A DNA stretch of 64,000 nucleotides from VXNJ01 sp009840625 (lineage in GTDB: Bacteria; Chloroflexota; UBA11872; VXNJ01). The notes below the pieces were generated by a model that was given only the letters and a program-made list of their open reading frames with translations, was not told the origin of the DNA and did not search any database. Position 1 is the first letter of the stretch. Each line of letters starts with the position of its first letter. Below are positions 35,487 through 43,612 of this stretch, piece after piece. The stretch covers positions 434,001 to 498,000 of the forward strand of contig OZ242304.1 in NCBI GenBank assembly GCA_965207915.1, written 5' to 3'. Made by a program: the position numbers and the translations under genes.

Positions 35487-36802
35487 TTTCGGCCGCTCCG
35501 ACCCGGCGGGCAGAGCCCGATCCCGATGACAATCCCCAGGATGATCCCCAGTCCGCCGACCAGCATGTAGTCGACCAGGCCGTGCAACAGAAAAGCCGCC
35601 AGCAGACAGGCAGTACCGATATCTATCCAATCCGATTCCGGGCGAAATAGCCTGCGCGCCGCCGGCGCCAGGCTGGTGAGCAAGGCGGCTGCAAACAAGG
35701 CGAGGCCCAGAAGTCCGGTTTCGCTGGCCAGCACCAAGATCAGGTTGTGGGCATGGCCCAGTGATTCGAACCACGGCGAGACCATGTAACGGGGGTAGGC
35801 CTCGTCAAAATTGCCAAGGCCAACCCCGCCGACCGGGTTGTCCAGCGTCATCCGGGTCGCCGCCAGCCAGAAGCCCACCCGCTGGTCGATGGAAAAACTC
35901 TGTTCGTTCGGATTGGCGACCACGTCGCGCGGGCGGATCGATCCCTCGAGCAGTCCGGCCGGCTCGGCCGGCGGTTGCGCCATCACCAGCAGAGCCAACA
36001 ACCCGGCCGCGACAACCAACCCCAAAGCGGCCGCCGTGATCGGGCGCAGGATCTGGTGGCGCAGTTGCGGGTACGTCAGCAGCAGGGCCATCGCGCTGAT
36101 GCCGGCGATCGAGAGCCAAGCCCCGCGCGAGAACGAAAAAAGCGCTCCGGCCAGGGCGCAGCTCGCCACCGCAATACCGATCCAGCGGGTCCTTTTGCCG
36201 GTCGATAGCGCGGCCGGCAAAGCAAAGGCGAAGCTCATTGCCATGAAAGATCCGAATGGATTCGGTTGACCGAAGCTCCCCAGCAGGCGCGGAACCGCCG
36301 TCTGCACCACGCCCTCGCCGCTCGCCAACAGGGTCAGCGCCAGGACAATCTCCAGGGCGAACACGCCGGCCGCCCCCAGCAGCAGGGTTTTCAGGTCCCT
36401 GCGGTCGCGGGCCAAATCGCAGGCCAGCAGCATCGCCACGATCAACTCGGTCCACTTGGCAAATTCCTTGACCACTGGGCCCACCTGCGGGGCCCACAGC
36501 ACCGAAGCCGCGCCGTACAGGGCCAGGCAGATCCACAGCGAGATCTGCAGAGGGACATAGGCTCTGCCCCGGCGCCGGAACAGAAGCGTCCAGGCCACCG
36601 CGAGGGGCAGCGCAAACTCGGTGATCGTGATGTCGGCCACCTCGGTGCGCACCGCCAGCAGGGTGCGCAGCGGCACGGCCGCCAGCAGCAGGACCAGACC
36701 CCAGGCGGGCGACGGCCGGCGGCGGAACCGGTCGGATGGGCGAGCCCGCGGCCGGGAACCGTCCGCGGGGGCCATTGACCCATTTGCGATCAAATCGATC
36801 AT
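35483..36802 (-). CDS. O-antigen ligase/polymerase-family membrane protein (Wzy_C)
   Basis: 439 residues with about ten transmembrane helices. The large periplasmic loop carries the family landmarks FSFSRGAWLS, DNPVGGVGLGNFDEAYPRY and HAHNLILVLASETGLLG. Such proteins ligate or polymerise undecaprenyl-linked glycans outside the membrane. In a lineage expected to lack LPS the product would more likely be a capsule or a protein-linked glycan (inference). The ATG at 36802 is preceded by GGCGGAGC; an ATG at 36775 is the alternative. Confidence 0.8.
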   Translation of the reverse strand: MIDLIANGSMAPADGSRPRARPSDRFRRRPSPAWGLVLLLAAVPLRTLLAVRTEVADITITEFALPLAVAWTLLFRRRGRAYVPLQISLWICLALYGAASVLWAPQVGPVVKEFAKWTELIVAMLLACDLARDRRDLKTLLLGAAGVFALEIVLALTLLASGEGVVQTAVPRLLGSFGQPNPFGSFMAMSFAFALPAALSTGKRTRWIGIAVASCALAGALFSFSRGAWLSIAGISAMALLLTYPQLRHQILRPITAAALGLVVAAGLLALLVMAQPPAEPAGLLEGSIRPRDVVANPNEQSFSIDQRVGFWLAATRMTLDNPVGGVGLGNFDEAYPRYMVSPWFESLGHAHNLILVLASETGLLGLALFAAALLTSLAPAARRLFRPESDWIDIGTACLLAAFLLHGLVDYMLVGGLGIILGIVIGIGLCPPGRSGRN

Positions 36803-36917
36803 CCCGGTAAATGCTCCGCCTAGATTGTTGACTTGGCTGTACCTACAGCAGTCCGGCCAATCCCGGTCGGACAAAATTTGCCGGCGGCAATCGTCAGGCA
36901 TCAGCGGCGCAAAGGCG

Positions 36918-37451
36918 ATGTATCCACGACCTGTATACCTGGGACTAGGCAGCAACCAGGGTGATCGCTACAGGCAGCTACTCGCCGCCCTGGAGTTGTT
37001 GGAATCGCAAATGGGCGACGTGGTTCATTCCGCGGTTTACGAGTCGCCTCCCTGGGGCGTCGTCGACCAGCCGAGTTTCCTGAACTGCTGCTGCCGCGGG
37101 TGCTGGTCGGGAACGCCGGGCGAGTTGCTGCGGCGGGTGAAGGCGATCGAAGAGCAGCTGGGGCGCCGGCCCACGCGACGCTGGGGCGAACGGCTGATCG
37201 ACATCGACATACTCGTCCTCGGCGGGGCGGTGGTCAGCACGCCCGATCTGCAGATCCCGCACCCGCAGCTGGCGCGGCGACGGTTTGTCTGCGAACCGCT
37301 CGCCGACCTTTGCCCGCAACTGGTCGTGCCCGGACTGGGCAAGTCGGTGGCCGAACTTGCCGCAAGCCTGGCCTCCACCGAACCGCTGGAACCGTTTCGG
37401 ACGCGCGCTCGGGTGGCGGCCGATCGGCGCCGGGGGAGCGAACCCGCGTGA
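36918..37451 (+). CDS. folK: 2-amino-4-hydroxy-6-hydroxymethyldihydropteridine pyrophosphokinase
   Basis: Transfers pyrophosphate from ATP to hydroxymethyldihydropterin in folate synthesis. 177 residues with LGLGSNQGDR at the start, AVYESPPWGVVDQPSFLN and the signature RRWGERLIDIDILVLGG with the metal Asp pair, then PDLQIPHPQLARRRFVCEPLADL. Residues 57-65 are anomalous (CCCRGCWSG, four Cys in nine), where the family has an ordinary strand of the same length. The next gene overlaps by 4 nt (GTGA). Confidence 0.9.
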   Translation: MYPRPVYLGLGSNQGDRYRQLLAALELLESQMGDVVHSAVYESPPWGVVDQPSFLNCCCRGCWSGTPGELLRRVKAIEEQLGRRPTRRWGERLIDIDILVLGGAVVSTPDLQIPHPQLARRRFVCEPLADLCPQLVVPGLGKSVAELAASLASTEPLEPFRTRARVAADRRRGSEPA

Positions 37452-38740
37452 ATTACAAGGCCGCACTCGAGCGGCTCTACGCGCGCTCGGATCCGGAGCG
37501 TGGTCCGGGGTTTTGGTCGGGCGGCGGTGATCCGAACATGGGGCCGCAGCGCGCCCGGGCGATGCTCGCTGTCGCCGGCGACCCTCAGGATGAGCTCTGC
37601 TGCTTTCACATTGCCGGCAGCACCGGCAAAGGCTCTACAGCCATGTACCTGGCCGCCGCGCTCTCAGGACTCGGGTATTGCGCCGGGCTCTACACCCAGC
37701 CGCATCTCCACACCTACCGCGAGCGGCTCCAACTCGGCTCCGGCCCCATATCCGGTACCGAGTTCGCGGCCGTATTCGAACGGGTCCTTCAGTACGAGGA
37801 CGCCAGCCGGCAGCAAGGTCCGGATCTGGGACCGGCGACAACTTATGAGTTCACCACGGTGATGGCGTTCGATTGGTTCCAGCGCCGCGGCGCCAGGTTC
37901 GCGGTGATCGAAACCGGGCTGGGCGGGCGCCTGGACGCATCCAACGTGCTTTCCGCGCCGGCCGCGGTACTGCTCACTCCGATCGAGCTGGAACATGCCC
38001 GGATCCTGGGCCCTGGGCTTGCCCGGATCGCAGCCGAAAAGGCCGCCATCATAAAACCCGGATCGGTGGTGGTCAGCGCCCCACAGGCCCCAGCGGCGAC
38101 GCGCGTAATCGCCGAGCGCTGCCGCGCCCAGGACGCGCAGCTGCACGTCGTCGGGCCGCCCGAAATCGCCGCCGCGCAACGGTTGATCAGGGCCCCGCAA
38201 CTGGCTGCCAGCGCCGCGCTGGCGCTCAAGGCTCTCGCGCTGCACGATTCCACGTCTGACCGGGCCAATATCCTCCCCCGGATGGCCGAAACCTCGCTGC
38301 CGGCCCGTTGCGAAGTAATCGCCGGTCGCCCGCCGCTGGTGGTCGACGGCGGCCACACCGCGAGGGCCATGGAGCACCTGGCCGAATTTGTCGGCGACCG
38401 GTTCGGCGATCGGAACGTGCAGTTAGTTTTCGGATGTTCCACCGACAAGCCGGCATCGGACCTTCTCGAGAGTTGGCGAGGCCGGATCGCCGGACTGCAC
38501 CTGTGCGCCGCAAAACACCCCCGGGCCACTTCGCCGGAGGTGCTGGCGGGGACGATCGGTTTCGGACGTCCGGCCACCTATCCCGACGTGCCGGCGGCAT
38601 TCGCCGGGGCCGGCGCGGCCGCCGGCGTAGATGGATTGGTCGTTGCCACCGGCAGCATGCACGTGGCCGCGGCCGCCCGATCAGAAGCTAAGGGTCTGGC
38701 CGGATACCGGGAGCCGATCCCGATCGCAACCGCTCCGTGA
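37448..38740 (+). CDS. folC: Folylpolyglutamate synthase / dihydrofolate synthase
   Basis: Adds glutamate to dihydropteroate and folates. 430 residues from GTG 37448. The ATP loop IAGSTGKGSTAMYLA, the YTQPHLHTYRERLQL region, the Mur-ligase-type signature VIETGLGGRLDASN, TPIELEHARILG and the C-domain PPLVVDGGHTARAME are all present. It overlaps folK and the downstream GT9 gene by 4 nt each. Folate and surface-sugar genes therefore share one transcript. Confidence 0.93.
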   Translation: MNYKAALERLYARSDPERGPGFWSGGGDPNMGPQRARAMLAVAGDPQDELCCFHIAGSTGKGSTAMYLAAALSGLGYCAGLYTQPHLHTYRERLQLGSGPISGTEFAAVFERVLQYEDASRQQGPDLGPATTYEFTTVMAFDWFQRRGARFAVIETGLGGRLDASNVLSAPAAVLLTPIELEHARILGPGLARIAAEKAAIIKPGSVVVSAPQAPAATRVIAERCRAQDAQLHVVGPPEIAAAQRLIRAPQLAASAALALKALALHDSTSDRANILPRMAETSLPARCEVIAGRPPLVVDGGHTARAMEHLAEFVGDRFGDRNVQLVFGCSTDKPASDLLESWRGRIAGLHLCAAKHPRATSPEVLAGTIGFGRPATYPDVPAAFAGAGAAAGVDGLVVATGSMHVAAAARSEAKGLAGYREPIPIATAP

Positions 38741-39945
38741 ACATCCCCGGGGTCGATCCAGCTGCGCCCGGACGGCGCATAGCTCGGCCTCGGCCGGTGA
38801 CGCCGCTACCCTCGCGGGGCCGCCTGCGGCGTTTCTGCAAGAGTGTCCTGCGGTCGATCCTGCTCCCGATCGCCGGCGCGGCGGCGGCGGCCGAGCGGCG
38901 GGTGCGCCGCCTGCCAGCCGCCCCCGATGCGACACCCTGGCCCTACCCGGAGAGCCCGCGCAAGGCCCTGATCGTGCGTCTCGACCTGCTCGGCGACTGC
39001 CTGCTGACCCTGCCGGCGGCGGCCGCCTTGAAGCGGGCCTATCCCGGCCTGCACATCACCTTCCTGGCCTCCCGCGGCGCCGGCGAGCTGTTGCGGCTGT
39101 CGCCGGCGGTGGACGAGGTCATCGAATGCGATCTGCCCGGGTTGACCCACATTCGCGCCCTGTCCGATCCCGGCGGATGGCGATCCGGAGCTCGGCTGCT
39201 GGCCCGGCTGCGCCGGGCGCGGTTCGACATCGCGGTTTCGGCCTACGGTCCCCTGGCGCGCGCGGTGGTGTCGCTCTCGCTGGCCCGGCACCGGATCGCC
39301 GATGGGCGGGGTTGGCCCGGTGCCGACCGCGAGCGGCGCATCCGGCCGGGTGAACACGAAATCGATCACCTGCTGACCCTGGTGGACGGCGCCAATCCCG
39401 ACGCGCCGCAACCCGTGCTGGTCCCCGCCGAACCGACGCCTGCGGGACTGGCCGGCGGCGCGGTGCTGTGTCCAGGGACGCGTTCCGGTTCGGCCAAAGC
39501 CTGGCCGTCGGCGAGCTGGACCCGGTTGGCCATGGAGCTGGCGAGACGGGGCCTTAATCCGCTGGTCGTAGGGGCCGAAGGCGAAGTCGAACTGGCAAAT
39601 GGCATCTGCGCCAACCGCCCGCAGATTGTGAACCTGGCCGGAAAACTCTCGCTCGGGCAACTTGCGGCGGTGATTTCCCAGGCCCGCCTGGTGGTCGGCG
39701 TCGACAGCATGCCGATCCATCTGGCCTCTTTGCTCGGGGTCCCTACGCTCGGGTTGTTCGGGCCGACCGATCCCCGACGCTACCGACCGCGCGGCGACGG
39801 GCGGGCGCTGGCCATCGGGATTGGCTGCGCTCCCTGCTACGACCAGCGAGCTCCGCCGGAATGCCCCTTCGGCGACCGGCTCTGCATGGCCTGGCTGGAG
39901 CCGGATCGGGTAATTGCGGAAGCGCTGGAATTGGCCGGTGCCTGA
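38737..39945 (+). CDS. Glycosyltransferase family 9 (heptosyltransferase-like)
   Basis: 402 residues. After a basic/hydrophobic N-terminal extension (about 1-75) the GT9 fold begins with ALIVRLDLLGDCLLTLPAAAALKRAYPG. Later landmarks are the donor-lobe GAVLCPGTRSGSAKAWP and the motif SQARLVVGVDSMPIHLASLLGVPTLGLFGPTDPRRYRP. GT9 enzymes add heptose or other sugars to envelope glycans. The N-terminal extension is longer than usual. Confidence 0.87.
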   Translation: MNIPGVDPAAPGRRIARPRPVTPLPSRGRLRRFCKSVLRSILLPIAGAAAAAERRVRRLPAAPDATPWPYPESPRKALIVRLDLLGDCLLTLPAAAALKRAYPGLHITFLASRGAGELLRLSPAVDEVIECDLPGLTHIRALSDPGGWRSGARLLARLRRARFDIAVSAYGPLARAVVSLSLARHRIADGRGWPGADRERRIRPGEHEIDHLLTLVDGANPDAPQPVLVPAEPTPAGLAGGAVLCPGTRSGSAKAWPSASWTRLAMELARRGLNPLVVGAEGEVELANGICANRPQIVNLAGKLSLGQLAAVISQARLVVGVDSMPIHLASLLGVPTLGLFGPTDPRRYRPRGDGRALAIGIGCAPCYDQRAPPECPFGDRLCMAWLEPDRVIAEALELAGA

Positions 39946-40714
39946 GGCGGCTCCCCGGCCGGCGCGGGTAGCGGTACTGGGCGTCCCGCTGGCCGATTGC
40001 GGGCGCGGATTGGCGCTGGCCTGGATCCGCGGCTGGCTGCACGGTCGAGAGCCGCGGGCGGTTTTTACGGTCAATCCCGAATTCGTCATGGCAGCGCGTT
40101 CCGACCCCGAGTTCGCGAAGACACTGGCGAACGCCGATCTGAACCTGGTCGACGGCGCGGGCCTGTTGGCGGCGGCGCGGCTTTGCGGACGGCAGCGCCC
40201 GCAGCGCCTGCCCGGTGTGGACCTGATTCCGGAACTCTGTCGCATCTGCGCCGCCGGCGGCCATCCGGTGTACCTGCTCGGCGGCCGATCCGGGGCCGCG
40301 GCGCAAGCCGCCGCCAACCTCCTCCGCGATCACCCTGGGCTCACAATTGCCGGCACCGCCGAACCGGACGATCCCGCGGAGCAGACCGCGGCAATCTGCC
40401 TGGCGGTCCGCGAGTCGGGCGCGCACTTGTTGCTGGTTGCGTTCGGGACGCCGCGGCAGGAGATGTGGATCAGTACCCATATGGCAAAGACCGGGGCGCG
40501 GGTCGTGGTCGGGGTGGGCGGATCCTTCGACCTAATCTCCGGCCGGATCAGGCGGGCCCCCCGGCTGGTGCGGCGCATCGGCATGGAATGGCTCTATCGG
40601 CTCGTGCGCGAGCCCTGGCGGTGGCGTCGGCAGCGGGTCCTGCCTCGATTTGCGCTGCTGGCGTTGGGCCAGGCGCTGCGGCAACGGCTGGGGGCCGGGC
40701 GAGCAATCCAATAG
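39938..40714 (+). CDS. WecG/TagA/CpsF-family glycosyltransferase
   Basis: 258 residues from GTG 39938, overlapping the GT9 gene by 8 nt. The family landmarks are the early FTVNPEFVMAARSDPEFA, NADLNLVDGAGLL, the VYLLGGRSGAAAQAA loop, VAFGTPRQEMWI and the signature VVGVGGSFDLISGRIRRAP followed by RIGMEWLYRLVREPWRWRRQ. Such enzymes (GT26) add ManNAc or similar sugars to undecaprenyl-linked GlcNAc, the second step of teichoic-acid linkage or exopolysaccharide assembly. Confidence 0.92.
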   Translation: MPEAAPRPARVAVLGVPLADCGRGLALAWIRGWLHGREPRAVFTVNPEFVMAARSDPEFAKTLANADLNLVDGAGLLAAARLCGRQRPQRLPGVDLIPELCRICAAGGHPVYLLGGRSGAAAQAAANLLRDHPGLTIAGTAEPDDPAEQTAAICLAVRESGAHLLLVAFGTPRQEMWISTHMAKTGARVVVGVGGSFDLISGRIRRAPRLVRRIGMEWLYRLVREPWRWRRQRVLPRFALLALGQALRQRLGAGRAIQ

Positions 40715-40725
40715 ATTGATTGGAT
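40706..40725. repeat. Small hairpin at the end of the WecG-like gene
   Basis: ATCCAAT, 6-nt loop, ATTGGAT. It covers the TAG stop and lies 33 nt before the enolase-family start. No U-tract follows, so it may be an operator or an mRNA-stability hairpin. Confidence 0.35.
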
Positions 40726-40758
40726 CGGCCCAGCATCATCCAGGCGGGAATTTGCCCA

Positions 40759-41901
40759 ATGCAGATCAGCGACATCACCACCATCGCCACCGCCGGCGGT
40801 CACGCCAACTGGTTGTTCGTCAAGGTCGAAACCGACGCCGGGATAACCGGATGGGGCGAGGCCAGCCTCGAGAACCGCGAGACCTCGGTCCAGACGGAGA
40901 TTGCGGAACTGGGCGAGGGGCTCCGCGGGCGCGATCCGATGCAAATCGAAAAGATCTGGGTCGACGTGCACCGCGGCGCCTTCTGGAGCGGAGGTGCGGT
41001 CAGCATGTCGGCGCTGTCCGGAATCGATCAGGCCCTCTGGGACATCAAGGGCAAGGCCCTCGGGGTACCGGTCTACGAGTTGCTCGGCGGCAAGGTCCGC
41101 GACCGACTGCGGACCTACGCCAATTCCTGGTTCGAGATCGGGGCCGACCCCCAGGGTTACGCCCGGGACGCACTGGCCATGGTCGAGCTGGGTTTCGACG
41201 CCCTAAAGTGGGACCCATTCACCGGCGCGACGCAGATGCTCTCGCGCGAGGTCGAGGAAACCGCTTTCGAGAACATCGCGGCAGTCCGCGACGCGGTCGG
41301 CCCGGACGTTGACCTATGCATCGAGGCGCACGGTCGATTCAACGTGGTTTCGGCGGTGCGGGTCGGCCAGCGGCTGGAAGAATTCAACCCGTTCTTCTAC
41401 GAGGAACCGATCCTGCACGACAACCCGGACGCGATGGCCGAGGTGGCCCGGGCGGTGCGGGTGCCGATCGCCTGCGGCGAGCGGCTGCTCTCGCGCTGGG
41501 ACTTCAGGCCGCTGCTGGAGCGCAACTGCGTGCGAATCATCCAGCCTGACATATGCCACGCCGGCGGGATCAGCGAGCTAAAGAAAATCGCCACCATGGC
41601 CGAAACGTACTACGTCGGAGTCCAACCGCACAACGCCGGCGGTCCGCTTTCGACCCTGTCCTCGATCCACCTGGACGCCAGCACCCCGAACTTTGCAATC
41701 CAGGAATTCTTCGAACCCTACCGGGAACGCTACAACCAGCTTCTGACCCACCCGATCGAGATTGACCGGGGGCAGTTGGTGGTGCCCGATCGCCCGGGGC
41801 TCGGCGCCGACATCGATGAGTCAGCGGCTGCCGCCCTCCCTCCCGATCCGGCTTTGGCGCTGCGCCGCGTGGTCAATTCGCCCAACTTTCCGTATTTGTA
41901 G
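40759..41901 (+). CDS. Enolase-superfamily dehydratase (mandelate racemase/galactonate dehydratase-like)
   Basis: 380 residues. The N-terminal capping domain contains ANWLFVKVETDAGITGWGEASLE. The barrel carries ALKWDPF, the EAHGRF segment where galactonate dehydratases have DFHGR, the metal Glu in FFYEEPIL and CGERLLSRWDFRPLL, and QPDICHAGGISELKKIA and PHNAGGPLSTL. The pattern is closest to DgoD-type sugar-acid dehydratases. The usual first metal Asp appears to be Glu, so the substrate may differ. ATG 40759 is chosen over an upstream frame start at 40720. Confidence 0.85.
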   Translation: MQISDITTIATAGGHANWLFVKVETDAGITGWGEASLENRETSVQTEIAELGEGLRGRDPMQIEKIWVDVHRGAFWSGGAVSMSALSGIDQALWDIKGKALGVPVYELLGGKVRDRLRTYANSWFEIGADPQGYARDALAMVELGFDALKWDPFTGATQMLSREVEETAFENIAAVRDAVGPDVDLCIEAHGRFNVVSAVRVGQRLEEFNPFFYEEPILHDNPDAMAEVARAVRVPIACGERLLSRWDFRPLLERNCVRIIQPDICHAGGISELKKIATMAETYYVGVQPHNAGGPLSTLSSIHLDASTPNFAIQEFFEPYRERYNQLLTHPIEIDRGQLVVPDRPGLGADIDESAAAALPPDPALALRRVVNSPNFPYL

Positions 41902-42130
41902 ACCAAGCCGTCCGGGTCGGCGCGCAGGACCGGAGCGGCCTCCGGCGCCAACGCCGAGTCGGCTTGATCAGCACGTCCTCACAATAGAGCCCGCTTGTGT
42001 CTGCTCGATCGATCAGAACCGGAGGCGGATCGGCTATGGACGCCGCTTTGGCGGCGGCGATGCCGCCCGAACCTCCCTTGTTTTTGCTACAGCGGTTCAC
42101 CAGGGAACGTTTATCCCCTACCTTTGGCGA
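41902..42130. other. Non-coding region with GC-rich hairpins
   Basis: No convincing gene. It includes GGCGGC-GAT-GCCGCC (42053-42067), followed after 14 nt by TTGTTTTTG, and it ends in the long hairpin at 42131. The small frames are rich in Arg and Pro and look accidental. A small RNA or a long 3' UTR is possible. Confidence 0.35.
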
Positions 42131-42166
42131 CAACCGGCCGCCGCGCCCGCGGCGGCCGGTTGCTTT
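42131..42166 (+). terminator. Long GC-rich hairpin, probable plus-strand terminator
   Basis: A perfect 15-bp stem (42131-42145 with 42148-42162) with a 2-nt loop, followed by CTTTT. The T-run is short. It lies 230 nt after the enolase-family gene and 17 nt beyond the end of the convergent permease gene. Confidence 0.55.
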
Positions 42167-42182
42167 TGGTCAGCCGGTCAGT

Positions 42183-43484
42183 TCAGGCAATGAATATGTA
42201 GCGGGCGATGAAGACAACGGCCAGCACGTGCACCAGCCAGGACACTTCCAGGCCCTTGCCGCGCAGGATCTTGAGCGCCGAGTAACTCACCAGACCCATC
42301 GCCAGGCCGTCGGCGATTGAGAACGTCAGCGGCATTCCGGCCATCGTCACCAATGCCGGTACCGCCGTATCGAGGTCGTCCCATTCGATTTCACGCACCA
42401 GGCCGACCGTGGTCGCGGCGATGATCACCAGCGCCGCGGCGACCGCCGATTCGGGCACGATTGCCACCAGCGCCGCCAGCGGCAGCGCAAGCAGGAAAAG
42501 CACGCCGACCACGACCGCGGTGAGACCGGTCCGGCCGCCGGCCGAGATGCCGGCCGCGCTCTCGATGTAGGTGGTAACGGTCGAGGTGCCGGCCAGGGCC
42601 CCGGCGATGGTGGACGCACCGTCCACCGCCAGGATCCGACCCAGTCGGGGCACGTTGCCGGTTTCGTCCTCCAGCTTGGCCCTGCGGATCAGCCCGATCA
42701 CCGTTCCCAGGGAGTCGAAGAAGTCAACGAAAAGCATCGCGAAGATGATGTCGAGGAACCCGACCTGCAGCGCGCCGCCGATGTCCAGCGCGAATAGACC
42801 GTCTGTCCAGCTGCCGTCGGACGCCGGCTCGGCGTTTAGGCCCAGAGGAATCGAAACGATGGTGGCCACCACGATCCCGACCAGGATTCCGGCTCTGAGT
42901 CCGCGCGAGAGCAATGCGGCAATGATCACCACGGTGGCGATCGTCAGCAGGGCCTTGGGGTCGCCCCAATCGCCGCGGGTGATGATCGTGGCCTCTAGTG
43001 CTTGCACGATCCCGCCGTTGCGCAGACCGATCATGAGCAGGAAAAGTCCAATGCCGGCCCCGATCGCGGGCAACAGTTCGCGCGGCATCATGCGCACCAG
43101 GGCCTGTCTGATGCCGGCGATGGTCAGCACCACGAACACGACGCCGGAGATGAACACCACGCCGAGCGCTTCCTGCCAGGTAAGGCCCATGCCGCCAACC
43201 ACGGTGAATGCGAAGAACGCGTTCAGTCCCATGCCCGGGGCCAACGCCAGTGGCATGCGGGCTATGAGTCCCATCGCGATGGTGCCCAGTCCGGCCACCA
43301 GGCAGGTGGCAAAAGCCGCCGCCACCGGAGGAATACCGGCGGCCGAAAGGATCGCCGGATTGACCGCGATGATGTAGCTCATCGCCAGGAAAGTGGTGAT
43401 TCCGGCCACAATTTCGACGCGGACCGAAGATCCCATCTCGGCGAGACCGAAGAAACGGTCAAGTTGCTTAGTAGCCGCGTTCAT
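42183..43484 (-). CDS. NCS2 family purine permease (AzgA/PbuG-type)
   Basis: 433 residues with about 12-14 transmembrane segments. Family landmarks: RFFGLAEMGSSVRVEIVAGITTFLAMSYI at the start in the expected place, ALAPGMGLNAFFAFTVVGGMG in the substrate site, FVDFFDSLGTVIGLIR and TSTVTTYIESAAGISAGGRTGL. It likely imports guanine, hypoxanthine or adenine with protons. ATG 43484 is preceded by AGGGGGG, which decides it over the longer frame to 43550. A TAGAAT -10-like motif lies at 43560-43555; no purine riboswitch is seen. Confidence 0.9.
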   Translation of the reverse strand: MNAATKQLDRFFGLAEMGSSVRVEIVAGITTFLAMSYIIAVNPAILSAAGIPPVAAAFATCLVAGLGTIAMGLIARMPLALAPGMGLNAFFAFTVVGGMGLTWQEALGVVFISGVVFVVLTIAGIRQALVRMMPRELLPAIGAGIGLFLLMIGLRNGGIVQALEATIITRGDWGDPKALLTIATVVIIAALLSRGLRAGILVGIVVATIVSIPLGLNAEPASDGSWTDGLFALDIGGALQVGFLDIIFAMLFVDFFDSLGTVIGLIRRAKLEDETGNVPRLGRILAVDGASTIAGALAGTSTVTTYIESAAGISAGGRTGLTAVVVGVLFLLALPLAALVAIVPESAVAAALVIIAATTVGLVREIEWDDLDTAVPALVTMAGMPLTFSIADGLAMGLVSYSALKILRGKGLEVSWLVHVLAVVFIARYIFIA

Positions 43485-43612
43485 GCACACCCCCCTAATT
43501 GGTCCAGGCCCGAAGGCATGAATCGCACCCAGCCGAGCCCGCGCCGCCACCGCAATTCTATTTTTGGGGGCACTCTGGGCGGGCCGTCAATTGCCTTCCG
43601 GGAAGGGCGTTT

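Noticed and set aside
43555..43590. TTGACG and TAGAAT as a promoter of the purine permease
   Set aside because: The spacing is 24 nt, too long for a sigma70 promoter; only the -10-like motif is kept.
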